From Planctomycetaceae bacterium (GTDB taxonomy: Bacteria > Planctomycetota > Planctomycetia > Pirellulales > Thermoguttaceae): a stretch of 12,533 nt of DNA. Below, one piece after another: positions 1-5,119 of the stretch. The notes under the pieces were generated by a model. That model was not told where the DNA came from. It saw only the letters and a program-made list of their open reading frames with translations, and searched no databases. Numbering within the stretch: position 1 is the first letter of the stretch; each line of letters begins with the position of its first letter. The position numbers and the translations under genes were made by a program. The stretch is from the NCBI GenBank assembly GCA_003509805.1, contig DOMV01000494.1, positions 1 through 12,533 of the forward strand, in the 5' to 3' direction.

Positions 1-413
1 GCCGAACCACTTGCGCTGCGCCCGGCGATCTGTTTGGCCGGACAGCCGAAATTCAGGTCGACGACGTCGACCCGGTAATCATGGGCCAACGTCGCCGCCA
101 ACCGCGCGAGTATCGCCGGATCGTTGTCCCAAATCTGGACGGAAATCGGGCGGGGTTCGTCCCGGACGCCCCAGAGTCGTTGCGGATGGTCGTCTCCCCG
201 GTCGTCCAGGTAGGCGAACGATCGGGCGGAGACCATTTCGGTCGCGATCAGGCCCACGCCGCCGAACCGACGCAGGATTTCACGATAAGCGTAATTGGTG
301 TAACCGGCCATCGGTGCGGAAAACAACGGCGGTTCGACGACCAGGTTGGCCAGGCGGCACGATTCGACTCCCGGGTTTGACTGACGGCAAGGGGCATTGC
401 GATTTTCAGACAT
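1..413 (-). CDS. dus: tRNA-dihydrouridine synthase, 5' part (runs off the left edge)
   Basis: This flavoenzyme family reduces uridine to dihydrouridine in the D-loop of tRNA, using FMN and NADPH in the cytoplasm. About 137 N-terminal residues are present. After a non-conserved lead-in of about 27 residues comes the first beta-strand signature APMAGYTN (residues 33-40), which forms part of the FMN site. DLNFGCPAKQIAG follows at about 119-131, the NxGCP motif whose cysteine (C124) is the catalytic acid in characterised Dus enzymes. The wording of this motif is closest to the DusB-like group, but the subfamily cannot be fixed without the C-terminal half. The ATG at 413 is the first start in frame; no clear Shine-Dalgarno sequence precedes it. 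The gene lies 43 bases downstream of the hypothetical gene on the same strand, so the two are probably co-transcribed. The fold assignment is firm; the exact start is less so. Confidence 0.93.
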   Translation of the reverse strand, partial: MSENRNAPCRQSNPGVESCRLANLVVEPPLFSAPMAGYTNYAYREILRRFGGVGLIATEMVSARSFAYLDDRGDDHPQRLWGVRDEPRPISVQIWDNDPAILARLAATLAHDYRVDVVDLNFGCPAKQIAGRSASGS

Positions 414-456
414 TTTTTGAATCGGAGAGGATGGCGAACGGGGGAAATGTGCCGGA

Positions 457-1644
457 TTATCGACCGTTCTCGCCACGCCTTCGGGAATCGCGGGATTGCC
501 GTTTTTCCCCGGCACACAAAAACAGCCCGATTTTCCGAATCACGATCATCGCCCCGCCGGAGCAGGCGAAACGAATTCCCGGCGTCCAGAAGGAAGCGTC
601 GGGACGTATCACGGAATGGGCGAGGAGCACTCCGCCGAGGAGGAGGGAAAACCATCCGCACCAATTCAGGACGACGACGATGCGGTTCGCCCGGGAGAAG
701 GAACGATCCATCCTTGTGGAAGACGGGAAACCGGCTGTTCCGGTCGTATCCGGCCCGGAACGAAGGTGCGGTTCGCGCTGCGGATGTTTCCGATTCGTGG
801 GATGGTGTCGTGAATGCGACGGATCAACCCGCAACAGGCGTTCGGATGGCCCCAAGCGCGCGCCGAATTTTCGGATGGCGGATCGTAATGACGACAGTTG
901 CCCCAGGCCGACACTGTTTTGGCCGACACTGTTTTGGCCGGCGCACTTTGGATGGACACGCCCCGGATCGGCGCACCAGGATAAGAAACGGGGGATGCCG
1001 CCGTTTCGCGTGATCTTCGTTTTTTTCAGCGAGCTGTTTTTCAGTGCGCTATTCCGCAATTCGCTGTTTTTCAATGCGAACGAGCGTGCGGTATTCGCAT
1101 CCCGTTTCATCATGGCCGTGATATCGGCAAAAAAAGGCGTTTCGGGGAAATGCGAATCAAGGGAAGGCGAATCAAGGGAAGGCGTTTTTCCGGTTGAAAA
1201 CGATTCCCGCTCGTCGCTTTTTTCTTCGTTCCCGATGTCGGTAATGGCGGCACGCAGGGACTCGAAGGACATGCCGAGCGGTCCTCCGAAGGGAGCCGTC
1301 CGTTCCGTGATCTCTCCGAAAAGCGAAGGAAGCGTTTTGACCGGTGCGTGAATCGACGTCTTCTCATCGGTCCGACGGATACCCGCGGTGTCCCCGGGCG
1401 CCGTACCGTGTGAACTCGCACCGTGTGAATGCGTGCCGTGTGGAGTCGATTCGCCCTCAAATAAAGGCCGGGGCGAAAACGCACTATCCTTTCCCGCCTC
1501 CGCATCCCGTTCCCGTTCTTCCGCCAGAATTTCCCGTATTCGACGCAATTCCGCCAAAGGATCGAACGTCGGATCGAAGGCTGCGTGCGGACTCAACCGT
1601 TTCTTCGCAACTTCGGGTTTCGTGGGTCTGGTAAAGGATTTCAT
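457..1644 (-). CDS. uncharacterised protein with variable middle and C-terminal membrane anchor
   Basis: 395 aa, function unknown. The N-terminal third is charged and helix-prone: residues 27-48 (FDPLAELRRIREILAEERER) look like the one conserved, possibly coiled-coil block. Residues from about 60 to 310 are low in complexity, rich in Ser, Arg, Pro and Gly, and contain four clusters of 5-residue repeats encoded by 15-bp tandem duplications. The C-terminus has two hydrophobic segments, about 322-346 and 357-378, joined by a short turn, then a basic tail of about 17 residues. A cytoplasmic N-terminal domain tethered to the inner membrane is the simplest model. I recall proteins of this shape in Planctomycetes but cannot name a family. 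The ATG at 1644 begins the conserved-looking part. The gene is followed 43 bases later by dus. A long opposite-strand frame over the same DNA is Arg/Pro-rich and looks like an artefact. The coding call is fairly safe; the boundaries of any domain are not. Confidence 0.7.
   Translation of the reverse strand: MKSFTRPTKPEVAKKRLSPHAAFDPTFDPLAELRRIREILAEERERDAEAGKDSAFSPRPLFEGESTPHGTHSHGASSHGTAPGDTAGIRRTDEKTSIHAPVKTLPSLFGEITERTAPFGGPLGMSFESLRAAITDIGNEEKSDERESFSTGKTPSLDSPSLDSHFPETPFFADITAMMKRDANTARSFALKNSELRNSALKNSSLKKTKITRNGGIPRFLSWCADPGRVHPKCAGQNSVGQNSVGLGQLSSLRSAIRKFGARLGPSERLLRVDPSHSRHHPTNRKHPQREPHLRSGPDTTGTAGFPSSTRMDRSFSRANRIVVVLNWCGWFSLLLGGVLLAHSVIRPDASFWTPGIRFACSGGAMIVIRKIGLFLCAGEKRQSRDSRRRGENGR
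908..937. repeat. 15-bp tandem duplication, two perfect units
   Basis: The unit CCGACACTGTTTTGG occurs at 908-922 and 923-937 without a mismatch. It lies in the variable middle of the hypothetical gene and encodes a duplicated pentapeptide, read as GQNSV GQNSV on the minus strand. Perfect identity points to a recent event. Confidence 0.9.
1018..1077. repeat. four degenerate 15-bp units encoding a pentapeptide repeat
   Basis: Units start at 1018, 1033, 1048 and 1063. The second and fourth differ at one base; the first and third are more diverged. On the minus strand they encode a pattern of five: ALKNS, ELRNS, ALKNS, SLKKT. This recalls the spacing of pentapeptide-repeat proteins, but four short units without the usual Ala/Asp/Asn consensus are too few to call that fold. 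Confidence 0.75.
1152..1184. repeat. 15-bp tandem duplication, two perfect units plus 3 bp
   Basis: The unit GCGAATCAAGGGAAG is at 1152-1166 and 1167-1181, and GCG follows. It encodes SLDSP SLDS in the hypothetical protein (minus strand). Confidence 0.9.
1405..1449. repeat. three imperfect 15-bp units
   Basis: Units at 1405-1419, 1420-1434 and 1435-1449 share CCGTGTG at the same place. They encode a His/Ser/Thr/Gly-rich stretch (HGTHSHGASSHGT) in the hypothetical protein. Confidence 0.8.
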
Positions 1645-1649
1645 GTGTT

Positions 1650-1809
1650 TTTACGGGAAACGCGATGAAAACGGTCATTTGGTCGAGACTGCCTGCCGCA
1701 CTCGCTTGCCCCTAACGGCTGTTTGTACAATGATATATGCGGATCGTTCGAGCGACGGGCGATGGTGCGCGGGAGGATTATCATGCCGTTGACGGTATTG
1801 ATACGGTTT
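1650..1809 (+). repeat. copy A of a 160-175 bp dispersed repeat with an embedded promoter
   Basis: Read on the plus strand, this segment matches the minus strand of 12281-12455. Three blocks are shared. The first is a 30-base block around GATGAAAACG...CATTTGGTC with 26 of 30 bases identical. The second runs from GCCGCAC to a TACAAT box. The third is an ungapped block of 69 bases beginning CGGATCGTTCG, with 53 of 69 identical by hand count. Copy A lacks 12-13 bases found in copy B between the first two blocks. It starts just upstream of the hypothetical gene, which reads away from it. Confidence 0.85.
1726..1731 (+). promoter_or_regulatory. putative -10 box TACAAT inside repeat copy A
   Basis: TACAAT matches the sigma-70 consensus at 5 of 6 bases and is kept at the same place in copy B. 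No good -35 lies 16-18 bases upstream. It would start a plus-strand transcript near 1738 that reads into the 31-codon ORF and the terminator at 2022-2065. Confidence 0.5.
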
Positions 1810-1878
1810 TCTCGAAGGCTCCATCCCGGAACCGGCCTTTCGTCAACCCGGCGCGTCACCCTTTTATCGACCGAATAA
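1783..1878 (+). CDS. possible 31-aa ORF with strong ribosome-binding site
   Basis: An ATG at 1783 follows GGGAGG (1771-1776) at an ideal 6-base spacing, and a -10 box lies about 50 bases upstream. The peptide begins MPLTVLIRFSRRLHPG and is basic with no recognisable domain or membrane segment. Against it: repeat copy B keeps the GGGAGGATT but has CCG where the ATG stands, so the ORF is not conserved between copies. The purine-rich block may therefore belong to an RNA structure. It could also be the remnant of a longer gene. Treat as a weak candidate. Confidence 0.25.
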   Translation: MPLTVLIRFSRRLHPGTGLSSTRRVTLLSTE

Positions 1879-2021
1879 TCCCTTTTTTTGATAAAAAGCG
1901 TTCGATTGCACAAAAAACTCCGTGAAAATTTCCAAAATGAAAGAAAATCATCAAGAAAACGGAATTTCTTGCTCTCCGCGAAAAAATTGAACCTCGGTGC
2001 CAAGTCAACATTCGCGGTTTC

Positions 2022-2065
2022 GGGGCTTCATCGCCTCGCTCCGGAAGCCCCTTGGCTTGTTTTTT
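2022..2065 (+). terminator. intrinsic terminator upstream of btaA
   Basis: GGGGCTTC (2022-2029) pairs perfectly with GAAGCCCC (2044-2051) over a 14-base loop. TTGGCTTG and a run of six T (2060-2065) follow, so it works on the plus strand. No annotated plus-strand gene ends before it; the transcript it would end is the one that could start in repeat copy A. Confidence 0.75.
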
Positions 2066-2143
2066 ATGCGGAGCACAGTCGTTTACCCAAGGCCCTTTGC
2101 CCCAAAGTCCCGCGACGGGGGGCTGTTTCCCGCAAACGGAATT

Positions 2144-2152
2144 TGGTACAAT
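2144..2152 (+). promoter_or_regulatory. extended -10 promoter of btaA
   Basis: TGGTACAAT has the TGn extension in front of TACAAT and lies about 75 bases before the btaA start. The -35 region is poor, which fits an extended -10 promoter. The 13-mer TGGTACAATGACG also occurs at the pyrH promoter. Confidence 0.6.
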
Positions 2153-2231
2153 GACGACGGCTTTGCGGCGGCTTTTTTGTTCCCTCGGGCCGGCGGCGGG
2201 CCGGGAAAGATACCTTATTAGGAGTTTTCTG

Positions 2232-3428
2232 ATGAAACGGTTGAGCGACTGGGTGAGCGGCAGGATTTTCAAGATGGTGCATGGACGGAATCTCGTATAC
2301 AACACCTGCTGGGAAGACCCGCGACTTGACAAGGAAGTGCTTGAGCTCGCACCGGAAGACAACCTGCTCGTCATCACCTCGGCCGGATGCAACGCCCTTT
2401 CCTACGTGTTGACCGGATTGAACCATGTCTACGCGGTCGATATGAACTATCGCCAGAATGCGCTTCTCGAACTGAAAATCGCCGGAATCAGAAATCTCGA
2501 TTATGAGACGTTTTTCCGAATGTTCGGGCAAGGCCGGCTTCCCCATGTTCGCGAGATTTACAACGAAAAGTTGCGCGATTCGCTTTCCGATGCGGCCCGA
2601 AAGTATTGGGATCGGAGGATCAAGAAATTTTTCGGCAACCGCCGGCGATCGTTTTATTTTCGCGGAACTTCCGGTACGGTTGCCCGTTACGTCAACATGT
2701 ATGCCGACCGGATCAAGCGTCTGCGTCCGCTCATCAACGAATTGCTCGCTGCCGAGACCGTCGAGGAGCAACAGGAAATCTGGTTCAACAAAATCAAGGT
2801 CCGCCTCTGGTCGCGCCTCATCCGTTTCATCTTCAACCGCGATACGACCCTGTCCATGCTCGGCGTTCCCAAGGCCCAGCGGATGCAGATCGACAAGCAA
2901 TACCCGGGCGGAATCGTCAAATTCATCGAAGATTGCCTGGACGCCGTCTTGGGGACCCTGTCGATCCGGGACAACTATTTCTGGAGGGTTTACGCGACCG
3001 GTTCCTACACGCCGACCTGTTGTCCGGAATACCTGGAACGGGAGAATTTCGACAAACTCAAGGCGGGCCTGGTCGATCGGATCAGCGTACACACGGCGAC
3101 CGTCGAAGGGTTCCTGCGAACGCATGATGTCAAAATATCGCGTTTCGTCCTGCTCGATCACATGGACTGGCTCTCGCATCACTTGTACGACGCCCTGGTG
3201 GCCGAATGGGACGCCATTCTCGAACGGGCTGCGGAGAAAACGCGAATCCTTTGGCGAAGCGGCGGCCTGCGGACGGAGTATATCGATTCCGTGCCGGTCG
3301 TGCGCGACGGTAAAAATCGCATGCTGGGCGAACTGCTGACCATGCACCCCGAGAAGGCGGCCGAATTGCACCAAAAAGACCGCGTCCACACCTACGGCAG
3401 CTTTTATATCGCCGACTTGACACGCTGA
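2232..3428 (+). CDS. btaA: S-adenosylmethionine:diacylglycerol 3-amino-3-carboxypropyltransferase (BtaA, DUF3419 family)
   Basis: 398 aa, full length for the family (about 400). BtaA moves the aminocarboxypropyl group of S-adenosylmethionine onto diacylglycerol, forming diacylglyceryl-homoserine, the first step to the betaine lipid DGTS, at the membrane surface. Family signatures are plain: NLVYNTCWEDPRLD (residues 20-33), the SAM-site stretch ITSAGCNALSY (48-58), then VYAVDMNYRQNALLELK (66-82), and LLDHMDW (307-313) near the C-terminus. The ATG at 2232 is chosen because AGGAG (2220-2224) sits 7 bases ahead; the frame is open further upstream, but that part overlaps the promoter. The second enzyme of the pathway, the N-methyltransferase BtaB, is neither fused nor next to it. 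Without BtaB the product would stop at the unmethylated headgroup, unless the methylase is elsewhere. In characterised bacteria this pathway responds to phosphate starvation; no Pho box was recognised here. Confidence 0.9.
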   Translation: MKRLSDWVSGRIFKMVHGRNLVYNTCWEDPRLDKEVLELAPEDNLLVITSAGCNALSYVLTGLNHVYAVDMNYRQNALLELKIAGIRNLDYETFFRMFGQGRLPHVREIYNEKLRDSLSDAARKYWDRRIKKFFGNRRRSFYFRGTSGTVARYVNMYADRIKRLRPLINELLAAETVEEQQEIWFNKIKVRLWSRLIRFIFNRDTTLSMLGVPKAQRMQIDKQYPGGIVKFIEDCLDAVLGTLSIRDNYFWRVYATGSYTPTCCPEYLERENFDKLKAGLVDRISVHTATVEGFLRTHDVKISRFVLLDHMDWLSHHLYDALVAEWDAILERAAEKTRILWRSGGLRTEYIDSVPVVRDGKNRMLGELLTMHPEKAAELHQKDRVHTYGSFYIADLTR

Positions 3429-3476
3429 AACGTGGCATGCCGAAACCGGACGTGTCGAAACCGGACGTGTCGAAAC
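3426..3476. repeat. 15-bp tandem repeat after btaA
   Basis: Two perfect units CGAAACCGGACGTGT lie at 3441-3455 and 3456-3470, with a diverged unit before (3426-3440) and a partial one after (CGAAAC). The array begins at the btaA stop codon and is outside any coding frame, yet has the same 15-bp length as the arrays in the hypothetical gene. Confidence 0.85.
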
Positions 3477-3494
3477 AGGGTCCCGGGGTCTTGG

Positions 3495-3584
3495 ATGATT
3501 GACATGACGATTCTCATTTCATTATCGCCGCTTATCGCCGTCTTTATATTCATTTTGCTCGCGTCGCGGCATCAGCAGAAATAG
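3495..3584 (+). CDS. possible 29-aa single-span membrane peptide
   Basis: ATG at 3495, TAG at 3582. The peptide begins MIDMTILISLSPLIAVFIF and ends in a short basic tail (SRHQQK). Residues 5-23 are uninterrupted hydrophobic, as in a single transmembrane helix with the positive side after it. It starts 66 bases after btaA on the same strand. The ribosome-binding site is weak (GGGGTCTTGG), and an internal ATG at 3504 could also serve. No family was recognised. The hydrophobic pattern resembles the first helix of several permeases, but nothing permease-like continues after the stop. Chance remains a real alternative. Confidence 0.35.
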   Translation: MIDMTILISLSPLIAVFIFILLASRHQQK

Positions 3585-3588
3585 TTGA

Positions 3589-3635
3589 GTCGAGCGGCGC
3601 AGCCGCCGGCGCGTCAACACCGTGTCGAGCGGCGC
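3589..3635. repeat. 12-bp direct repeat between btaA and pyrH
   Basis: GTCGAGCGGCGC occurs at 3589-3600 and again at 3624-3635, with a GC-rich spacer. It lies in the 3' region shared by the convergent btaA and pyrH units. No T-run follows on either strand, so it is not an obvious intrinsic terminator. Confidence 0.6.
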
Positions 3636-3651
3636 GTGGACTGCGCACGGC

Positions 3652-4383
3652 CTACTTCCCGATCAACGTTCCGATCCGTTCTCCGAGCAGGGCGCGTTCG
3701 AGATTTCCTTCGGTGCGGTAATTGAAAACCATGATCGACATCCCGTGTTCGGCGCATTTGGCGATTGATTCGGGGTCCATCACCCGCAGGTTTTGCCGCC
3801 GTACCGCCTCGTAGGTGATCGTGTCGTAAAAAGTCGCGGCTTTGTTCTTTTCCGGATCGTCGCTGTAAACGCCGTCGACTTTGGTCGCCTTGAGCAGGCA
3901 ATCGGCGTTCAATTCAAGAGCCCGCTGGGCGGCCGCGGTATCGGTCGTCACGAACGGGCTCCCGGTTCCCCCGGCCAGCAGGATAATCCGGCCCCGCTCC
4001 AAGTGCCGGAGGGCGCGTCTCCTGATGTACGGTTCGGCGACCACCTCCATCGGCAGCGCCGTCATCAACCGGGTTTCCTGCCCGACCAATTCGATCGCAT
4101 CCTGGAGGGCCAGACCGTTGATGACGGTCGCGAGCATTCCCATGTAATGGGCGGTCGAAGCCTGGATCGCGGCATTGCTCGCCTTGAACTGGGCGCCGCG
4201 AAGGATGTTTCCGCCGCCCATGACGATCGCGATTTGAACTCCCTTTTGAGCCACCCGGGCCACCTGCCCGGCAAGGTGCATCACCGATTGCATGGAAATC
4301 CCTCGTTCCGAAGGAGGGCAGAAACATTCACCGGAAATTTTCAAAATCACGCGGCGGGGCCGATCCTGGTTCATGGCGATCAT
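3652..4383 (-). CDS. pyrH: UMP kinase (uridylate kinase)
   Basis: 243 aa, normal length for PyrH (about 235-245). It phosphorylates UMP to UDP with ATP in pyrimidine nucleotide synthesis, as a cytoplasmic hexamer of the amino-acid-kinase fold. Visible signatures are VILKISGE (12-19, phosphate-binding Lys15), IVMGGGNILRG (53-63), MGMLATVINGLALQDA (81-96), the UMP/ATP-site stretch GGTGSPFVTTDTAA (138-151) and KATKVDGVYSDDP (165-177). All look intact. The start could be M1 (4383) or M4 (4374); neither has a good Shine-Dalgarno sequence. Many bacteria place pyrH beside rpsB, tsf and frr; here it is alone, convergent with btaA, behind a leader of about 155 bases full of short repeats. Confidence 0.96.
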   Translation of the reverse strand: MIAMNQDRPRRVILKISGECFCPPSERGISMQSVMHLAGQVARVAQKGVQIAIVMGGGNILRGAQFKASNAAIQASTAHYMGMLATVINGLALQDAIELVGQETRLMTALPMEVVAEPYIRRRALRHLERGRIILLAGGTGSPFVTTDTAAAQRALELNADCLLKATKVDGVYSDDPEKNKAATFYDTITYEAVRRQNLRVMDPESIAKCAEHGMSIMVFNYRTEGNLERALLGERIGTLIGK

Positions 4384-4448
4384 GTTTTTGCAAGAAGGTT
4401 TTCCAATAAGGTCGCGTTGTGCTTCGGGACTTGCCGGGGAAAAACGAA

Positions 4449-4486
4449 GACGATCAAAACCGACCCCAAAACGACGATCAAAACCG
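4449..4486. repeat. 14-bp direct repeat in the pyrH leader
   Basis: GACGATCAAAACCG is found at 4449-4462 and again at 4473-4486, a 24-base period. In the pyrH mRNA it reads CGGUUUUGAUCGUC twice, about 65 and 90 bases before the start codon. Confidence 0.75.
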
Positions 4487-4499
4487 CCGCCCCCCGTGC

Positions 4500-4538
4500 G
4501 GAGTCATCGCGAGGTGTCATCGTACGGTGTCATCACGC
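4500..4538. repeat. three 13-bp units at the start of the pyrH leader
   Basis: Units at 4500-4512, 4513-4525 and 4526-4538 share G(G)(A/T)GTCATC. They lie just downstream of the pyrH -10 box and would be at the very 5' end of the transcript. They could be an operator or a by-product of slippage; no known pyrimidine regulator motif was recognised. Confidence 0.6.
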
Positions 4539-4544
4539 CACGTC

Positions 4545-4553
4545 ATTGTACCA
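4545..4553 (-). promoter_or_regulatory. extended -10 promoter of pyrH
   Basis: On the minus strand it reads TGGTACAAT, followed by GACG, identical over 13 bases to the btaA promoter. The start point would be near 4538, giving a leader of about 155 bases. Confidence 0.6.
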
Positions 4554-4601
4554 CGAAACATCGGACACACCAGTCCCGGACCCGCCGGGAAAGAGTGGCC
4601 G

Positions 4602-4640
4602 CCGGGTTTTCGTCACGGCAGGTTACCCGGAAGGTTTTTT
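4602..4640 (+). terminator. hairpin plus T-run, module 1
   Basis: CCGGGT (4602-4607) pairs with ACCCGG (4625-4630) over a 17-base loop; AAGG and six T (4635-4640) follow. Terminator-like on the plus strand, though no gene ends here. A small hairpin, AGGGA/TCCCT (4643-4657), follows directly. Confidence 0.4.
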
Positions 4641-4677
4641 CAAGGGAAGCCGTCCCTGCGCACCGTATGGTTGAAAT

Positions 4678-4720
4678 GCGGCGCAGCCTCCTCCGTCGCC
4701 GCTACGTTCAAAGTTTTTTT
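4678..4720 (+). terminator. hairpin plus T-run, module 2
   Basis: GCGGCG (4678-4683) pairs with CGCCGC (4697-4702) over 13 bases; seven T lie at 4714-4720. The 11-base gap before the T-run is long for a classical intrinsic terminator. Confidence 0.35.
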
Positions 4721-4723
4721 CAC

Positions 4724-4757
4724 GGAACGGTAATGCGCGCGTTCCTTCATTACCGTT
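4724..4757. repeat. 10-bp perfect inverted repeat with an alternative fold
   Basis: AACGGTAATG (4726-4735) pairs with CATTACCGTT (4748-4757) over a 12-base loop. The same left arm offers a second fold: GGAACG (4724-4729) with CGTTCC (4740-4745). The two cannot form together, as in an attenuator; the arm could equally be a protein-binding dyad on DNA. Confidence 0.55.
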
Positions 4758-4790
4758 TATGACTCTTGTAGGGGTTGTATTTCATAAAAA

Positions 4791-4833
4791 GAAACCGGAA
4801 TACCGTTTCCTACCTTCTTTAGTTGCTTTTTTT
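4791..4833 (+). terminator. hairpin plus T-run, module 4
   Basis: GAAACCGG (4791-4798) pairs with CCGTTTC (4803-4809) with one bulged base and a 4-base loop; seven T at 4827-4833 after a 17-base gap. A weak candidate alone, notable as part of the series. Confidence 0.3.
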
Positions 4834-4850
4834 GAGGAAAAACTCTATAG

Positions 4851-4879
4851 TTGAACGTCATCGTGTCTGTTTTTATACT
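4851..4879 (+). promoter_or_regulatory. sigma-70-like promoter upstream of the sensor kinase
   Basis: TTGAAC (4851-4856) and TATACT (4874-4879) are separated by exactly 17 bases. It lies after the hairpin series and about 240 bases before the kinase start, so its transcript would have a long leader without those hairpins. Confidence 0.5.
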
Positions 4880-5119
4880 GCGATTTCGGCTCGGCGACGA
4901 TTCCGCCAAATGACGCAACTCATTTTGTGTGATATATTAGCGTGTAATGTATTGGACTTGTCGCGTTACTTCGGGCCGGCTTCGGTATAAAAGAATCCTA
5001 CGTAAAGAATAAAGAAGTGGTCGAATCACGCTTGAAAATCGACGACTCGGTTTGACTCCTTTGATGAAAACGAGTAACATCAGTTGGTATGATGGTGGTG
5101 GTGAAAACGGGGTTGTAAC

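Larger units (their letters stand above)
1645..2231. other. 587-base non-coding stretch between hypothetical gene and btaA
   Basis: From left to right it holds repeat copy A with its -10 box, the weak 31-codon ORF, an AT-rich segment at about 1876-1996 with long A and T runs that contrasts with the GC-rich surroundings, an intrinsic terminator at 2022-2065, and the btaA promoter near 2144. Open frames across the AT-rich part on both strands have no recognisable product and run through the terminator. Confidence 0.7.
4384..5119. other. 736-base divergent control region between pyrH and the sensor kinase
   Basis: The left 170 bases are the pyrH leader and promoter. From about 4600 to 4835 come four inverted repeats, three followed by T-runs. 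From 4851 on lie possible promoters for the kinase: the one at 4851-4879, and AT-rich boxes at 4931-4936 (TATATT) and 4986-4991 (TATAAA) that lack a -35 at normal spacing. Open frames here show no recognisable protein. Confidence 0.65.

Noticed and set aside
11..1351. 446-codon plus-strand open frame
   Set aside because: It lies antisense to dus and the hypothetical gene, is extremely rich in Arg, Pro and Gly, and has no family signature; the minus-strand dus frame is certain by its motifs.
908..1449. CRISPR array
   Set aside because: The repeats are direct tandem units of 15 bp without spacers, lie in a coding frame, and differ in sequence between clusters.
1641..2003. 120-codon minus-strand open frame upstream of the hypothetical gene
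   Set aside because: It crosses the dispersed repeat and the AT-rich stretch, has no domain, and its Phe/Lys-rich part simply reflects A/T runs.
2064..3389. 441-codon minus-strand open frame over btaA
   Set aside because: It is an antisense shadow of btaA with no recognisable domain, and it covers the btaA promoter.
3495..3584. Remnant of a permease gene such as L-lactate permease
   Set aside because: Only one hydrophobic helix is similar in character; the frame after the stop shows no continuing homology.
5066..5100. Third copy of the dispersed repeat upstream of the kinase
   Set aside because: Only GATGAAAACG and a loose CAT...TTGGT are shared; the TACAAT box and the CGGATCGTTCG block are missing, so chance is the better explanation.
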